Assembly (NCBI RefSeq): GCF_003626655.1
Contig: NZ_RBAN01000003.1
Location: forward strand, 682,001 to 746,000
Length of the DNA stretch: 64,000 bases
DNA from: Micromonospora costi
Lineage (GTDB): Bacteria; Actinomycetota; Actinomycetes; Mycobacteriales; Micromonosporaceae
Reading direction: 5' to 3'
Shown here: in pieces, positions 7,602 to 16,355 of the stretch
How the letters are laid out: each line of letters begins with the position of its first letter
Position numbering within the stretch: the first letter of the stretch is position 1
Notes under the pieces: generated by a model
Database searches by the model: none
Told to the model about the DNA's origin: nothing
Seen by the model: only the letters and a program-made list of their open reading frames with translations
Translations under genes and position numbers: made by a program

Positions 7602-9830
7602 TCAGCCGGCCACGGCCAGGGCGAGCGGGAGCACGTCGGGGGCGCCGGCGCGGCGCAGCGCCCGGGCGAGCAGGGTCATGGTCCAGCCCGAGTCGACCAG
7701 GTCGTCGACGAGCAGCACCGGACCGGCCAGGTCGGCGAGCGCGGCGGCGAGGTCGGGCGGCACGGTGAACGCGTCGTGCAGCGCGCGTACCCTCTGGGCG
7801 CTGTTCCCCCGCGCGCCGCCGGCGGCCGCGGTGGCCGGCGGCAGCTGGCCGAGCAGCGGCAGCCGGCCGACCGTGGCGATCCGCTCGGCGAGCGAGCCGA
7901 CCAGCCGGGGACGCCGGTGCGAGCCGGCCGCGACGACCGCCACGGGCCGGCGCGGCCAGGGGGCGTCGCCGTGCGCCCAGGCCTTCAGCACCTCCACCAC
8001 GGCCGCCGCCACGTCGTCGGGTACCACGGCGTCGGGTGCGTCCGGGCCGACGAGGCCGCGCAGCCGCGCGCCCCAGCCCAGGTCGGAGAGGCGCCCCACG
8101 GCCCGGCCGGGCAACGCCTGCTCCGCGGGGGCGATCCGGCCCCTCAGGGGTACGCCGACCGACTCCATCCCCGTGGGCCACAGCTTCTTCGGCGCGATCT
8201 CCACCCCGGGCCGGCCCAGGAAGGTCTGCGCGGCGGTCAACGCCTCGGTCGACACCTCCGTGGTGAACAGCGCCGCCGCGCACCGGTCGCACCGGCCGCA
8301 GTCGGTCGCACCGGCGTCGTCCAGGCACTCCCGCAGGTAGCGCATCCGGCAGCCGGGCGTGGCCGCGTACTCCCGCATGGCCTGCTGCTCGGCGGTGCGC
8401 GCGGCGGCGACGCGGCGCAACCGTGCCTCGTCGTAGGTCCAGGGCTCGCCGGTGGCGAGCCAACCACCGCGGACCCGGCGGACGGCGCCGTCCACGTCGA
8501 GGACCTTGAGCATCAGGTCGAGGCGGGCCCGACGCAGGTCGACCAGGGGTTCCAGTGCCTGGGTGGAGAGCGGCCGGTCGGTGTGCAGGGCGGCCAGCAC
8601 GGCGCGCACCTGCTCCTCGGGCGGGAAGGCGAGGGAGGCGAAGTAACGCCAGATGGCCGCGTCCTCGGCGCCGGGCAGCAACAGCACCTCGGCGTGCTCC
8701 ACGGCGCGGCCGGCACGGCCGACCTGCTGGTAGTACGCGATGGGCGACGGCGGCGCGCCGAGGTGCACCACGAAACCGAGGTCGGGCTTGTCGAAACCCA
8801 TGCCGAGCGCGCTCGTGGCGACCAGGGCCTTGATCTTGTTGTCCAGCAGGTCCTGCTCGGCGGCCCGGCGGTCGGTGTCGTCGGCCTGCCCGGTGTACGC
8901 GGCCACCGGGTAGCCGCGGGAACGCAGGAACTCGGCGGTCTCGCCGGCTGCGGCCACGGTCAGCGTGTAGACGATGCCCGAGCCGGGCAGCCGGTCGAGG
9001 TGGTCGGCCAGCCAGGCCAGCCGGTGCGCCGGGCTCGGCAGGTCGAGGACGCCGAGCCGCAGCGACTCGCGGTCGAGCGAGCCGCGCAGCACGAGGGCGT
9101 CGCTGCCGTCACCGGTGCTGAGCTGCTCGGCGACGTCGGTGGTGACCCGGGCGTTGGCCGTCGCGGTGGTGGCGAGCACCGGCGTACCCGGCGGCAGGTC
9201 GCCAAGGAAGGTACGCAGCCGGCGGTAGTCCGGCCGGAAGTCGTGCCCCCAGTCGGAGACGCAGTGCGCCTCGTCCACCACCAGCAGGCCCGTGGTGCCG
9301 GCCAGCTTGGGCAGTACGCCGTCGCGGAAGTCCGGGTTGTTGAGCCGCTCCGGGCTGATGAGCAGCACGTCGACCGCGCCGGCATGGATCTCGCCGGTGA
9401 TCTCGTCCCACTCGTCGAGGTTGGCCGAGTTGATGGTGCGGGCGCGGATGCCGGCGCGCGCCGCGGATTCCACCTGGTTGCGCATGAGCGCCAGCAGCGG
9501 CGACACGATCACGGTGGGCCCCACGGTGCCGACAGGCGTGTCCGTGCCGACCGGGGCGTCCGTGCCCGCCGGCACGCCGGCGCCGGGCGCGCTGGCCGGG
9601 CCGTCGGGGCCGGCCGTCGCCAGGTCACGTTCGCGTAGCAGTGCGGTCGCCACGAAGTAGACGGCCGACTTCCCCCAGCCCGTGCGCTGCACGCAGAGCA
9701 CCCGGCGCCGGTCGACCACCAGTGCCTCGATGGCCCGCCACTGGTCCTCCCGGAGCCGGGCGTGCTCGCCGGCCAACCGCCGCAGCACCGCCTCAGCGCG
9801 CTCCCGTACCGCCGCCCGATCCTGGCCCAT
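7602..9830 (-). CDS. RecQ-like ATP-dependent DNA helicase with phosphoribosyltransferase-like tail
   Basis: 742 aa. Walker A QRTGWGKS (48-55), DEAH box in VVDEAHCVSDWGHDF (~188), helicase C domain with QVGRAGR, and a zinc-binding cysteine cluster (CGRCDRC, ~510) identify a RecQ 3'-5' DNA helicase. The last ~150 residues do not resemble RQC or HRDC domains. They contain VLLVDDLVDSGWTM (~705-718), the PRPP-binding-loop pattern of type I phosphoribosyltransferases. A disordered Ala/Pro/Gly insert (GTDAPVGTDTPVGT) lies in the N-terminal helicase domain. Role: DNA repair or recombination; the job of the C-terminal domain is unknown. The ATG at 9830 is used. Confidence 0.88.
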   Translation of the reverse strand: MGQDRAAVRERAEAVLRRLAGEHARLREDQWRAIEALVVDRRRVLCVQRTGWGKSAVYFVATALLRERDLATAGPDGPASAPGAGVPAGTDAPVGTDTPVGTVGPTVIVSPLLALMRNQVESAARAGIRARTINSANLDEWDEITGEIHAGAVDVLLISPERLNNPDFRDGVLPKLAGTTGLLVVDEAHCVSDWGHDFRPDYRRLRTFLGDLPPGTPVLATTATANARVTTDVAEQLSTGDGSDALVLRGSLDRESLRLGVLDLPSPAHRLAWLADHLDRLPGSGIVYTLTVAAAGETAEFLRSRGYPVAAYTGQADDTDRRAAEQDLLDNKIKALVATSALGMGFDKPDLGFVVHLGAPPSPIAYYQQVGRAGRAVEHAEVLLLPGAEDAAIWRYFASLAFPPEEQVRAVLAALHTDRPLSTQALEPLVDLRRARLDLMLKVLDVDGAVRRVRGGWLATGEPWTYDEARLRRVAAARTAEQQAMREYAATPGCRMRYLRECLDDAGATDCGRCDRCAAALFTTEVSTEALTAAQTFLGRPGVEIAPKKLWPTGMESVGVPLRGRIAPAEQALPGRAVGRLSDLGWGARLRGLVGPDAPDAVVPDDVAAAVVEVLKAWAHGDAPWPRRPVAVVAAGSHRRPRLVGSLAERIATVGRLPLLGQLPPATAAAGGARGNSAQRVRALHDAFTVPPDLAAALADLAGPVLLVDDLVDSGWTMTLLARALRRAGAPDVLPLALAVAG

Positions 9831-9897
9831 CCGGCATTTCTACCAGCCCCGCCCGACAAGCAACCCGTGCGCGCCGCGCCCGCGCCCCACCCCCCAT

Positions 9898-9976
9898 CCC
9901 GCCGATCTTGCACTTTGTGCCCCTCGAACGCGGCTTTCGCCCCGATTCGCCGGGGCGCAAAGTGCAAGATCGCGGG
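9898..9976. repeat. Long palindromic element, GATCWTG family (copy 2)
   Basis: The arm 9898-9922 (with GATCTTGCACTTTGTGCCC) pairs with 9953-9976 apart from one bulged C and a G-T pair. The loop is 30 bases. It lies between the RecQ start and the SDR stop. Confidence 0.88.
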
Positions 9977-10003
9977 GGGTGACCGGCGGGCGCACCGCGC
10001 GGG

Positions 10004-10750
10004 TTAGCGGCCCAGTACGGAGCCGCCGTTCACGCCCAGCACCTGGCCCGTCACGTAGCCGGCGGCGGGGCTCGCGAGGTAGCGGACCGCCTCGGCCACG
10101 TCGGCCGGTACGCCGGCGCGCCCGACCAGGGTGGCCGCGACCCGCTTCGCGTGCCCCTCCGGCGTCATCCGGTCGCCGAAGAACTCGGTGTCGGCCACGT
10201 AGCCGGGGCTCACCACGTTGACCGTGATCTGTTCCGGGCCGAGCTGGGCGGCCAGGTCGTACGCCCAGCCGTGCAGCGCCGCCTTCGCCGCCGAGTACGG
10301 CCCGGCGCCCCCGCGCAGCGCCGCGATCGAGCTGACGAGGATCACCCGGCCGCCCGGGCGGCGCAGCGCCGGCCGCAGCGCCTCGGTGAGCAGGACCGCG
10401 GTGAGCACGTTGGCGTCCAGGTTGGCCCGCCAGTACGCGGCCGCACCGGCGAGCGTGTCGGTGTCCCCGCCGAGGTAGCCGCCGGCGTTGTTGACGACCA
10501 CGTCGACCGTCCGGCCGTCGACGGCGGCCACGACCCGGTCGACCTGGTCCGGGTCGGTGAGGTCGGCGGCCACCGCGCGGACCGCTCCGGCGCGCCCGCA
10601 CTCGACGTCCACCCGTGCGGCCGCGGCGTCGAGCACGTCCGCCCGCCGTCCGACGATCACCACGTCGTACCCGTCGGAGGCGAACGCCCCCGCGATCGCC
10701 GCGCCGATGCCGGTCCCGCCACCACTGACCACAGCCAACCGTGCGCTCAC
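10004..10750 (-). CDS. SDR-family NAD(P)-dependent oxidoreductase
   Basis: 248 aa, classical short-chain dehydrogenase/reductase. NAD(P) motif SGGGTGIG (9-16), NNAG (87-90), catalytic S141 and Y152-x3-K156 are all in place. R35-R36 after the second strand suggests NADP preference. The length matches FabG-like enzymes, but the substrate cannot be assigned. GTG start at 10750. The gene is flanked by palindromic elements on both sides (9898 and 10776). Confidence 0.9.
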   Translation of the reverse strand: MSARLAVVSGGGTGIGAAIAGAFASDGYDVVIVGRRADVLDAAAARVDVECGRAGAVRAVAADLTDPDQVDRVVAAVDGRTVDVVVNNAGGYLGGDTDTLAGAAAYWRANLDANVLTAVLLTEALRPALRRPGGRVILVSSIAALRGGAGPYSAAKAALHGWAYDLAAQLGPEQITVNVVSPGYVADTEFFGDRMTPEGHAKRVAATLVGRAGVPADVAEAVRYLASPAAGYVTGQVLGVNGGSVLGR

Positions 10751-10775
10751 GTGCCGCCCCTCCCCGGAGATCTCT

Positions 10776-10838
10776 CGTCGATCATGAAGTTATCGCCCGC
10801 CGGCACGGCGTGTCGTGACAATAACTTCATGATCGACG
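10776..10838. repeat. Long palindromic element, GATCWTG family (copy 3)
   Basis: The arms 10776-10793 and 10821-10838 are 18 bases and perfectly complementary (CGTCGATCATGAAGTTAT). The loop is 27 bases and shares CGGCGTGTCG with the copy at 39981. The right arm holds the stop codon and last codons of livM. Confidence 0.9.
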
Positions 10839-11957
10839 GGAAGACCCGCCGGTCAGGGAGCGGCGTAGCAGGGTCAGGCGGGGGGTGAGGCTGGCCAGGC
10901 CGCCCGGGAAGAAGTACACCGCCAGGATGAAGATGGTGCCGAGCACGAACAGCGGCTGGGAGAGCGGGCGGCTGAGCACCGCGGGCAGCGAGTCCACCGC
11001 ATCGGAGGCGCCGAACGCGGTGAGCCGGTGGTCCAGGTACATGTAGAGGATGCCGCCGAGCACCGGCCCCCAGCGCGTGCCGGGCCCACCCAGCACCACC
11101 ATGACCAGCAGCGACAGGGTCAGCTCCGAGGACGTGATGTGCGGGGACGCGCCGCCGACGATCAGGCAGTAGACCACTCCCCCGCTCGCCGCGAGACCGC
11201 CGGCAAGGGTGAACGCCACCAGCTTGTAGCGGTACGGGTCGAGGCCGAGCACGCCGATGCGCCGCTCGTCGTCGCGCAGGCCGGCCAGCACCCGCCCGGT
11301 CGCCGAGCCGCTCACGCGGTGCACGACGAACACCACCAGGGCCAGGTACGCGAGCGCCAGCCAGTAGAGGTTCACCGTGTTGGTCACCCCGACCAGCCCG
11401 GCGGGCAGCCCGGACACGTCCAGCGGCAGGCCCTCCTCGCCGCCGGTGAGCCCGCCGAAGTCCCGGGCCACCAGGATCGCCCCGACCTGCGCGAACGCCA
11501 GCGTCACCATGGCGAACGCGATGCCGACCGTACGCAGCGCCACCGCACCGAGCAGCGCCGCGAGGATCGTCCCGCCGCTGATGGTCAGCAGCGCCGCCTG
11601 CCACAGCGGCAGCCCGGCCTTCGTGATGAGGACGTCGGTGCCGTACACGCCGGCGGCGAAGTAGAGCGCGTGCCCGAAGGAGAGCATCCCGGTCCGGCCG
11701 AAGAGCAGGTCGTACCCGGCGGCGAGCCCACCGAAGATCAGGCAGATGGCGAGCAGTTGCAGGGTGCCGGGCGAGTTCAGCGGCCCCTCGAAGATCCCGG
11801 GCAGCTGCACGGTCGAGTACGGCAGGATCGCCGCGACGAGCAGCACGACCAGCGGCAGGTACGGGCGTACCCGGTGCCACCGGCCCCTTTCCGAGGTCAG
11901 TTCGGCGGGCACCGCCGCGGGCGGCGCGGGTACCTCGGGGCTCTTCACCTCGGTCAT
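10827..11957 (-). CDS. livM: Branched-chain amino-acid type ABC permease (LivM)
   Basis: 376 aa, polytopic membrane protein with about 9-10 hydrophobic segments. It carries the BPD_transp_2 signatures GYDLLFGRTGMLSFGHALYF and GGPGTRWGPVLGG typical of LivM. It forms the channel with LivH and imports branched-chain amino acids or related amides. The ATG at 11957 overlaps the livH stop by 4 bases (ATGA). The final residues (SRRS and stop) are encoded by the arm of a palindromic repeat, so the native C-terminus appears replaced or extended by the insertion. Confidence 0.9.
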   Translation of the reverse strand: MTEVKSPEVPAPPAAVPAELTSERGRWHRVRPYLPLVVLLVAAILPYSTVQLPGIFEGPLNSPGTLQLLAICLIFGGLAAGYDLLFGRTGMLSFGHALYFAAGVYGTDVLITKAGLPLWQAALLTISGGTILAALLGAVALRTVGIAFAMVTLAFAQVGAILVARDFGGLTGGEEGLPLDVSGLPAGLVGVTNTVNLYWLALAYLALVVFVVHRVSGSATGRVLAGLRDDERRIGVLGLDPYRYKLVAFTLAGGLAASGGVVYCLIVGGASPHITSSELTLSLLVMVVLGGPGTRWGPVLGGILYMYLDHRLTAFGASDAVDSLPAVLSRPLSQPLFVLGTIFILAVYFFPGGLASLTPRLTLLRRSLTGGSSRRS

Positions 11958-12844
11958 GCCGTTGCCACCTTTCCGGCGATGCCCTGCGGGCGCAGCAGCA
12001 GCACCACGGCCAGCAGTCCGACCACGCAGATGTCGCCCAGGCCGGACGTGCCGTAGTAGTTGACGAACTGTTGCAGCAGGCCGACGGCGACCGCCGCGTA
12101 CGCGGACCCCACCACCGAGCCCATTCCGCCGATCACCACCACGATGAACGCGAAGATCAGCAGGGAGCTGCCCTGCCCGGGCGAGACGGTGCCGAAGTAG
12201 ACCCCACCGAGCGCACCGGCCAGCGCCGCGGCGGCCCCGCCGATCGCGAAGACCAGGGTGAACGCCTTGCGGACGTCGATGCCGAGCGCCGTCACCATCT
12301 CCCGGTTCTCCACGCCGGCCCGGATCACCAGCCCGTACCGGGTCCACTGGAGGAACGCGAGCAGCGCGCCGAGCACCAGGACCGCGGCGATGACCAGCAG
12401 CAGACCGCCGTTGGGCACCTGCGCGCCGAGGATCCCGGTCACGCCCCGCGTCCACTCGGGACGCGGGAACGGCCGCGCGTCGGCGCCCCACGTGGCCTGC
12501 AGCAACGCCACCCCGGCCAGCGAGAGACCGACGGTGACCAGCACCTGTTCGATGGTGCGCGAGTAGAGCGGGCGGATCAGCACCAGCTCCACGAGGACGG
12601 CCACGAGGGTGCCGGCGGCCACCCCGAAGGCGACCGCGAGCACGAAGCCGAACCCGTCCGACCCGGCGCCCGGCAGGTTGCCCGCCGCCCACCACGTCGC
12701 GTACGCCCCGACGCCGAGGAAGAGCCCGTGCGCGAAGTTGAGCACGTCGGCCAGGCCGAAGACGAGCGAGAGCCCGGAGGCCACCAGGAAGTAGAGCGCC
12801 GCGAGACCGAGCCCGGTCAGCGTCAGCAGGATCACGGTGTCCAT
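11954..12844 (-). CDS. livH: Branched-chain amino-acid type ABC permease (LivH)
   Basis: 296 aa, about 8 membrane segments. It begins MDTVILLTLTGLGLAALYFL, with FGLADVLNFAHGLFLGVGAY, the LivH hallmark, at about residues 29-48 and a GGMGSVVG motif near the end. It partners with LivM in the membrane. The start overlaps the livF stop by one base (TGATG), indicating translational coupling. Co-transcribed from the binding-protein gene. Confidence 0.92.
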   Translation of the reverse strand: MDTVILLTLTGLGLAALYFLVASGLSLVFGLADVLNFAHGLFLGVGAYATWWAAGNLPGAGSDGFGFVLAVAFGVAAGTLVAVLVELVLIRPLYSRTIEQVLVTVGLSLAGVALLQATWGADARPFPRPEWTRGVTGILGAQVPNGGLLLVIAAVLVLGALLAFLQWTRYGLVIRAGVENREMVTALGIDVRKAFTLVFAIGGAAAALAGALGGVYFGTVSPGQGSSLLIFAFIVVVIGGMGSVVGSAYAAVAVGLLQQFVNYYGTSGLGDICVVGLLAVVLLLRPQGIAGKVATA

Positions 12845-13611
12845 CAGTGCGCGTCCTTCCCCACCGGCGCCGCCCGGCCCGAGGCGTGGTGCGGCTCGCC
12901 CGTACCCACGCCCAGCAGCGACTTCGTCAGCGCCGTCTCCAGCAGCAGCTCCTGCGCGTCGCCGGTCCAGGCGACCTGGCCGGCGGCCAGCACCACGGCG
13001 TCCTTCGCGAGCCGCCGGACGACGGCCAGGTTCTGCTCGACCAGCAGGACCGGCACGGACTCCGCCACGCGTTCGAGCACCTCGGCCACCTCGGTGACGA
13101 CCTTGGGCGCCAGCCCCTTGGTCGGCTCGTCGACCAGCAGCAACCGGTTGTCGTTGAGCAGCACCCGGCCGATCGCGAGCATCTGCTGCTGACCGCCGGA
13201 GAGCGAGCCGGCCCGTTGCCGTCCGCGCCGCTCCAGCTCCGGGAAGAGCGCATAGACCTTGTCGTACGCCGGGATGGTGCCCCGCCGTTCGGCGAGCCGC
13301 AGGTTCTCCGTCACGGTGAGGCCGGCGAAGACGCACCGGTCCTCCGGCACGTAGCCGAGCCCGCCGCGGACCAGCCGGTACGTGGGGCGGGCGAGCAGGC
13401 TCTGCGCGCCCATGCGGACCGTGCCGCGCACCTCCCCGTTGCGCGGCGTCAGCCCGACGACCGCGCGCAGCGTGGTGGTCTTGCCGACGCCGTTGCGCCC
13501 GAGCAGCACGGTCACGCCGGTCGGCGCGACCGTGAACGACACCCCCTGGAGGATGTGCAGCCCGGCGATCCGGACCGACAGGTCCTCGACGGTCAGGACG
13601 GGTTCCGTCAT
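12844..13611 (-). CDS. livF: ABC transporter ATP-binding protein (LivF)
   Basis: 255 aa. Walker A GRNGVGKT (38-45), signature LSGGQQQML (~138) and Walker B LLLVDEPT followed by KGLAP identify LivF, one of the two ATPases that power the LivHM channel. It is followed by a short Ala/His-rich tail. It overlaps livG by 4 bases and livH by one base. Confidence 0.93.
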   Translation of the reverse strand: MTEPVLTVEDLSVRIAGLHILQGVSFTVAPTGVTVLLGRNGVGKTTTLRAVVGLTPRNGEVRGTVRMGAQSLLARPTYRLVRGGLGYVPEDRCVFAGLTVTENLRLAERRGTIPAYDKVYALFPELERRGRQRAGSLSGGQQQMLAIGRVLLNDNRLLLVDEPTKGLAPKVVTEVAEVLERVAESVPVLLVEQNLAVVRRLAKDAVVLAAGQVAWTGDAQELLLETALTKSLLGVGTGEPHHASGRAAPVGKDAH

Positions 13612-14351
13612 AGCGACTCCCCGAGGTAGGCCTCCTGGACCGTGGGGTTCGCCATCACCGTCTCCGGGGTGTCGCAGGCGAGCAGCGCCCCGTGGTGCAT
13701 CACGGCGATGCGGTCCGCCAGTTCCAGGATCACGTCCATGTGGTGTTCCACCATGAGCACCGACCGGCCGCTGTCTCCGGTCAGCGAGCGGATCACCGCG
13801 ACCAGCTCCGGCACGTCCTCGGCGCTGACGCCGGCCATCGGCTCGTCGAGCAGCATGACGCGCGGCTCGCCGGCGAGCAGCAGCGCGATCTCCAACTTGC
13901 GCTTCTCACCGTGGGCCAGGGTGCCGGCGAGCGCCGTACCCCGGTGGGCGAGGCCGACCCGGTCGAGCGCCGCGTCGGCGGCGGCGGCGACCTCCCGGTC
14001 GGCCGCCGCCCGCCGCCACAGCTTCATCGAGCCCCCGCGGTGCGCCTGCACGGCGAGCCGTACGTTCTCCCGCACGCTCAGCGAGCCGAAGACCGACGAC
14101 GCCTGGAAGGTACGGCCGAGCCCGAGCCGGGCGCGGCGGTGCGGCGGGAGGGCGGTGATGTCCTGCCCGTCGAGAGTCACCCGACCTTCCGTGGCCCGGC
14201 GCAGGCCGGTGATCAGGTTGAACAGCGAGGTCTTGCCCGCGCCGTTCGGCCCGATCACGCCCACGAACTCACCGGGTGCCAGGTCGAGGTAGACGCCGTC
14301 GACGATGGCGACCTCACCGATCCGCCAGGTCAGACCGCGGGTGGCGAGCAT
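13608..14351 (-). CDS. livG: ABC transporter ATP-binding protein (LivG)
   Basis: 247 aa. Walker A GPNGAGKT (34-41), a short signature [12 protein letters not shown] and Walker [13 protein letters not shown] identify the LivG-type ATPase, with the conserved C-terminal [10 protein letters not shown]. It lies 4 bases downstream of the binding-protein gene and overlaps livF by 4 bases. Confidence 0.93.
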   Translation of the reverse strand: MLATRGLTWRIGEVAIVDGVYLDLAPGEFVGVIGPNGAGKTSLFNLITGLRRATEGRVTLDGQDITALPPHRRARLGLGRTFQASSVFGSLSVRENVRLAVQAHRGGSMKLWRRAAADREVAAAADAALDRVGLAHRGTALAGTLAHGEKRKLEIALLLAGEPRVMLLDEPMAGVSAEDVPELVAVIRSLTGDSGRSVLMVEHHMDVILELADRIAVMHHGALLACDTPETVMANPTVQEAYLGESL

Positions 14352-14355
14352 CAGG

Positions 14356-15555
14356 TCAGCCCTTCATGGCCACGACCGGTGGCGCGGTCTCGTCGCCGGT
14401 CAGGCTCTTCTGGGCGCTGGCCGTGAACTCGGTGCCGCTGCCGGTCAACTTGGCCTGGTACATCGGCTGGAGCAGGGCGTGGTCCTCGGCGCGGATGGTC
14501 ATGGCGCCCTTGACCCCGTCGAACTTCCAGCCCTCCAGGGCCGTCACCATCTTGTCGACGTCGTCGCCACCCTCCTGCACGGCGCGGACGACCATCTGCG
14601 CGGCCGCGAAGCCGTCCGGGTGGAACAGGTCGACGGTGCCGACCTTCGCCTTCAGCGCCTTGCTGGCCTCGGTGTCGCTGGCCCCGTCGAAGTAGTGCGA
14701 GAGGAAGGAGATCTTGCTACCGGCCGCGCCGAAGGTCGGCCAGGAGGCGCGGATGTCGAGGCCCGTGACGACCGTGGTGGACGAGAGGACGCCCTGCTGG
14801 TCGAGGGTCTGCCACATGGCCGGGGCGGTGGTGCCCGCCCAGGCGACGAAGAGCAGGTCCGGCTTCGCGGCCTTGATCTGGCTGGCGAACGGGGTGAACT
14901 CGGTGGCGCTGGCCGGCGCCCGCACGCTGCTCACCGTGGCGCCGGCGCTGCCGATGACCGCCTTCACGGCCGCCTCGTTGGCGTCACCGAATGCGCCGTC
15001 CTGGGCGAAGACCACGACCTTCTTGCCGGCCGGGTCCCCGATGAACGACTTCGCGGTCACCACGTCCTGGTACGACTGGCGGCCGGACCGGAACGTGTAC
15101 TTGTTCGCCCCGGTCACCGCGTCGGTCGCGGCCGGCCCGGAGATGAAGAGAACCTTGTTCTGCGCGGCGATCGGCGCGACCTGGAGCGCCACACCGGAGG
15201 CCGTGGAGCCGGCAATGATCTTGGCGCCCTTGCCGATGAGGTCCTTGGCCGCGGAGACCGCCTTCGCCGGGTCACCGGCGTCGTCGACCTCGGTGATCTC
15301 GATGGCCCGGTCGCCGACCTTGTTGGTGCCCTTGGTCGCGTAGTCGAGGCCGGCCTTGAAACCGTCGATGTACTGCTTTCCGTAACTGGCCAGCGCACCC
15401 GACTGCGAGTACACCAGGCCAACCTTGACCGGGGCGGCGCTGTCGCCGCCGCCGGAGGCGGTGTCCTGCGGGCTGCCACAGGCCGTGGCGGCCAGGGCCG
15501 CGGCCATCATCGTGGCGGCGGAGAGGAACGCCCGCCGCGTCGTCCGGACCGTCAT
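14356..15555 (-). CDS. livK: Branched-chain amino-acid/amide ABC binding lipoprotein
   Basis: 399 aa. The N-terminus has TRRAFL (twin-arginine-like), a hydrophobic stretch and a lipobox-like ATAC ending at Cys26, so it is probably exported and lipid-anchored. The body is a type I periplasmic-binding fold (VKVGLVYSQSGALASYG through the C-terminal LEGWKFDGVKG). First gene of a five-gene operon (K-G-F-H-M). The ligand could be branched-chain amino acids or amides; sequence alone does not decide. Confidence 0.9.
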   Translation of the reverse strand: MTVRTTRRAFLSAATMMAAALAATACGSPQDTASGGGDSAAPVKVGLVYSQSGALASYGKQYIDGFKAGLDYATKGTNKVGDRAIEITEVDDAGDPAKAVSAAKDLIGKGAKIIAGSTASGVALQVAPIAAQNKVLFISGPAATDAVTGANKYTFRSGRQSYQDVVTAKSFIGDPAGKKVVVFAQDGAFGDANEAAVKAVIGSAGATVSSVRAPASATEFTPFASQIKAAKPDLLFVAWAGTTAPAMWQTLDQQGVLSSTTVVTGLDIRASWPTFGAAGSKISFLSHYFDGASDTEASKALKAKVGTVDLFHPDGFAAAQMVVRAVQEGGDDVDKMVTALEGWKFDGVKGAMTIRAEDHALLQPMYQAKLTGSGTEFTASAQKSLTGDETAPPVVAMKG

Positions 15556-15611
15556 TGCGACTCCACGTGAGGACTCGGAGGGAGGGAACTCATTGTCGGC
15601 TCACGCTAGAA

Positions 15612-15621
15612 GTGACGTCAC
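15612..15621. promoter_or_regulatory. Perfect 10-bp palindrome upstream of the liv operon
   Basis: GTGACGTCAC lies 57 bases upstream of the binding-protein start, a plausible operator position. No regulator is encoded next to the operon, and a single short palindrome can occur by chance. Confidence 0.3.
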
Positions 15622-15889
15622 CCACGGGCTATGTGGTCGAAACACACAAGTAACAGGAGTGGGGTGGCCTGGCCTTACAGAGGCCCGTCCATACCCGCCC
15701 CTCCGCCACGCCGCGATGGGCGCCGCCACCGTCATCGGCGAAGGTCATGTGTCGGCTCCGGCCATCGACCGCGATGGTCGCCGCAGGGCCGGTCACGGTC
15801 GCCCGCCCGAGAGCAGGCTCGCCCGTCACGGAGAAGGCCGCGGCAGGGCCTCGTCGGGCGGCGCGCACCGGCCACCGGGCAAGATCGAC

Positions 15890-15950
15890 ACAACTTCAGG
15901 GAAGTTGTGGTCTCGCGAGGCGTGGGAAGCCACAACTTCCCTGAAGTTGC
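15890..15950. repeat. Double-hairpin inverted repeat, CAACTTC family (copy 1, left flank of islet)
   Basis: The arms 15891-15910 and 15930-15949 are perfectly complementary over 20 bases, with a 19-base loop. Each arm is itself a hairpin (CAACTTC-AGG-GAAGTTG). Loop and flanks are related to the copy at 18402-18460. Confidence 0.9.
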
Positions 15951-16117
15951 GCCGATCATCACCGGCAGCGGGAGTCCATGACGTCGTCCGGCAGACGCCG
16001 GACGACCGAGGGCGACACCACCTAGGGAAGACTGCGGCCTCACGCGGCACGGGCGACCGCGTTGATCCTGCACCTGCGAGCCGCCATACTCCGGCCCCTA
16101 TCGGTGCCGGGTCCACT

Positions 16118-16151
16118 GGCGCGGTTGCAAGATCGGCGCGGTTGCAAGATC
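16118..16151. repeat. Perfect 17-bp tandem duplication
   Basis: GGCGCGGTTGCAAGATC occurs twice back to back (16118-16134, 16135-16151). TGCAAGATCG matches one arm of the palindrome at 9898-9976, so this may be a duplicated half-element. Confidence 0.8.
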
Positions 16152-16355
16152 GAGCTCCTCCGCACCGTTGAATCCGCCCTCGTTGTCAGATCAAGGACAG
16201 AGAGCCTCAGCCGTCGATAGCCCACGGCTGCAGCGGTGCTGGTCACGGCGAGTGCCAGTGACACGCAGGCAGTCCGGGCGTACACCGCGGGGCGGACAAC
16301 GCCCCATACGTAAAGCTACCTTCACGTCACTCTTGGCGATCGGCGGGGAGGTGCG

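Larger units (their letters stand above)
15622..16355. other. Non-coding flank between liv operon and tcmP
   Basis: About 730 bases without a supported gene. It holds a double-hairpin element (15890-15950) and a 17-bp tandem duplication (16118-16151). From roughly 16150 the base composition drifts to lower GC and stays so into tcmP. It must contain the tcmP promoter, which I could not place. Confidence 0.5.

Noticed and set aside
11028-13629. Long plus-strand open frames across the liv operon
   Set aside because: They are GC-skew shadows of real minus-strand genes with repetitive Arg/Ala/Gly composition and no domain.
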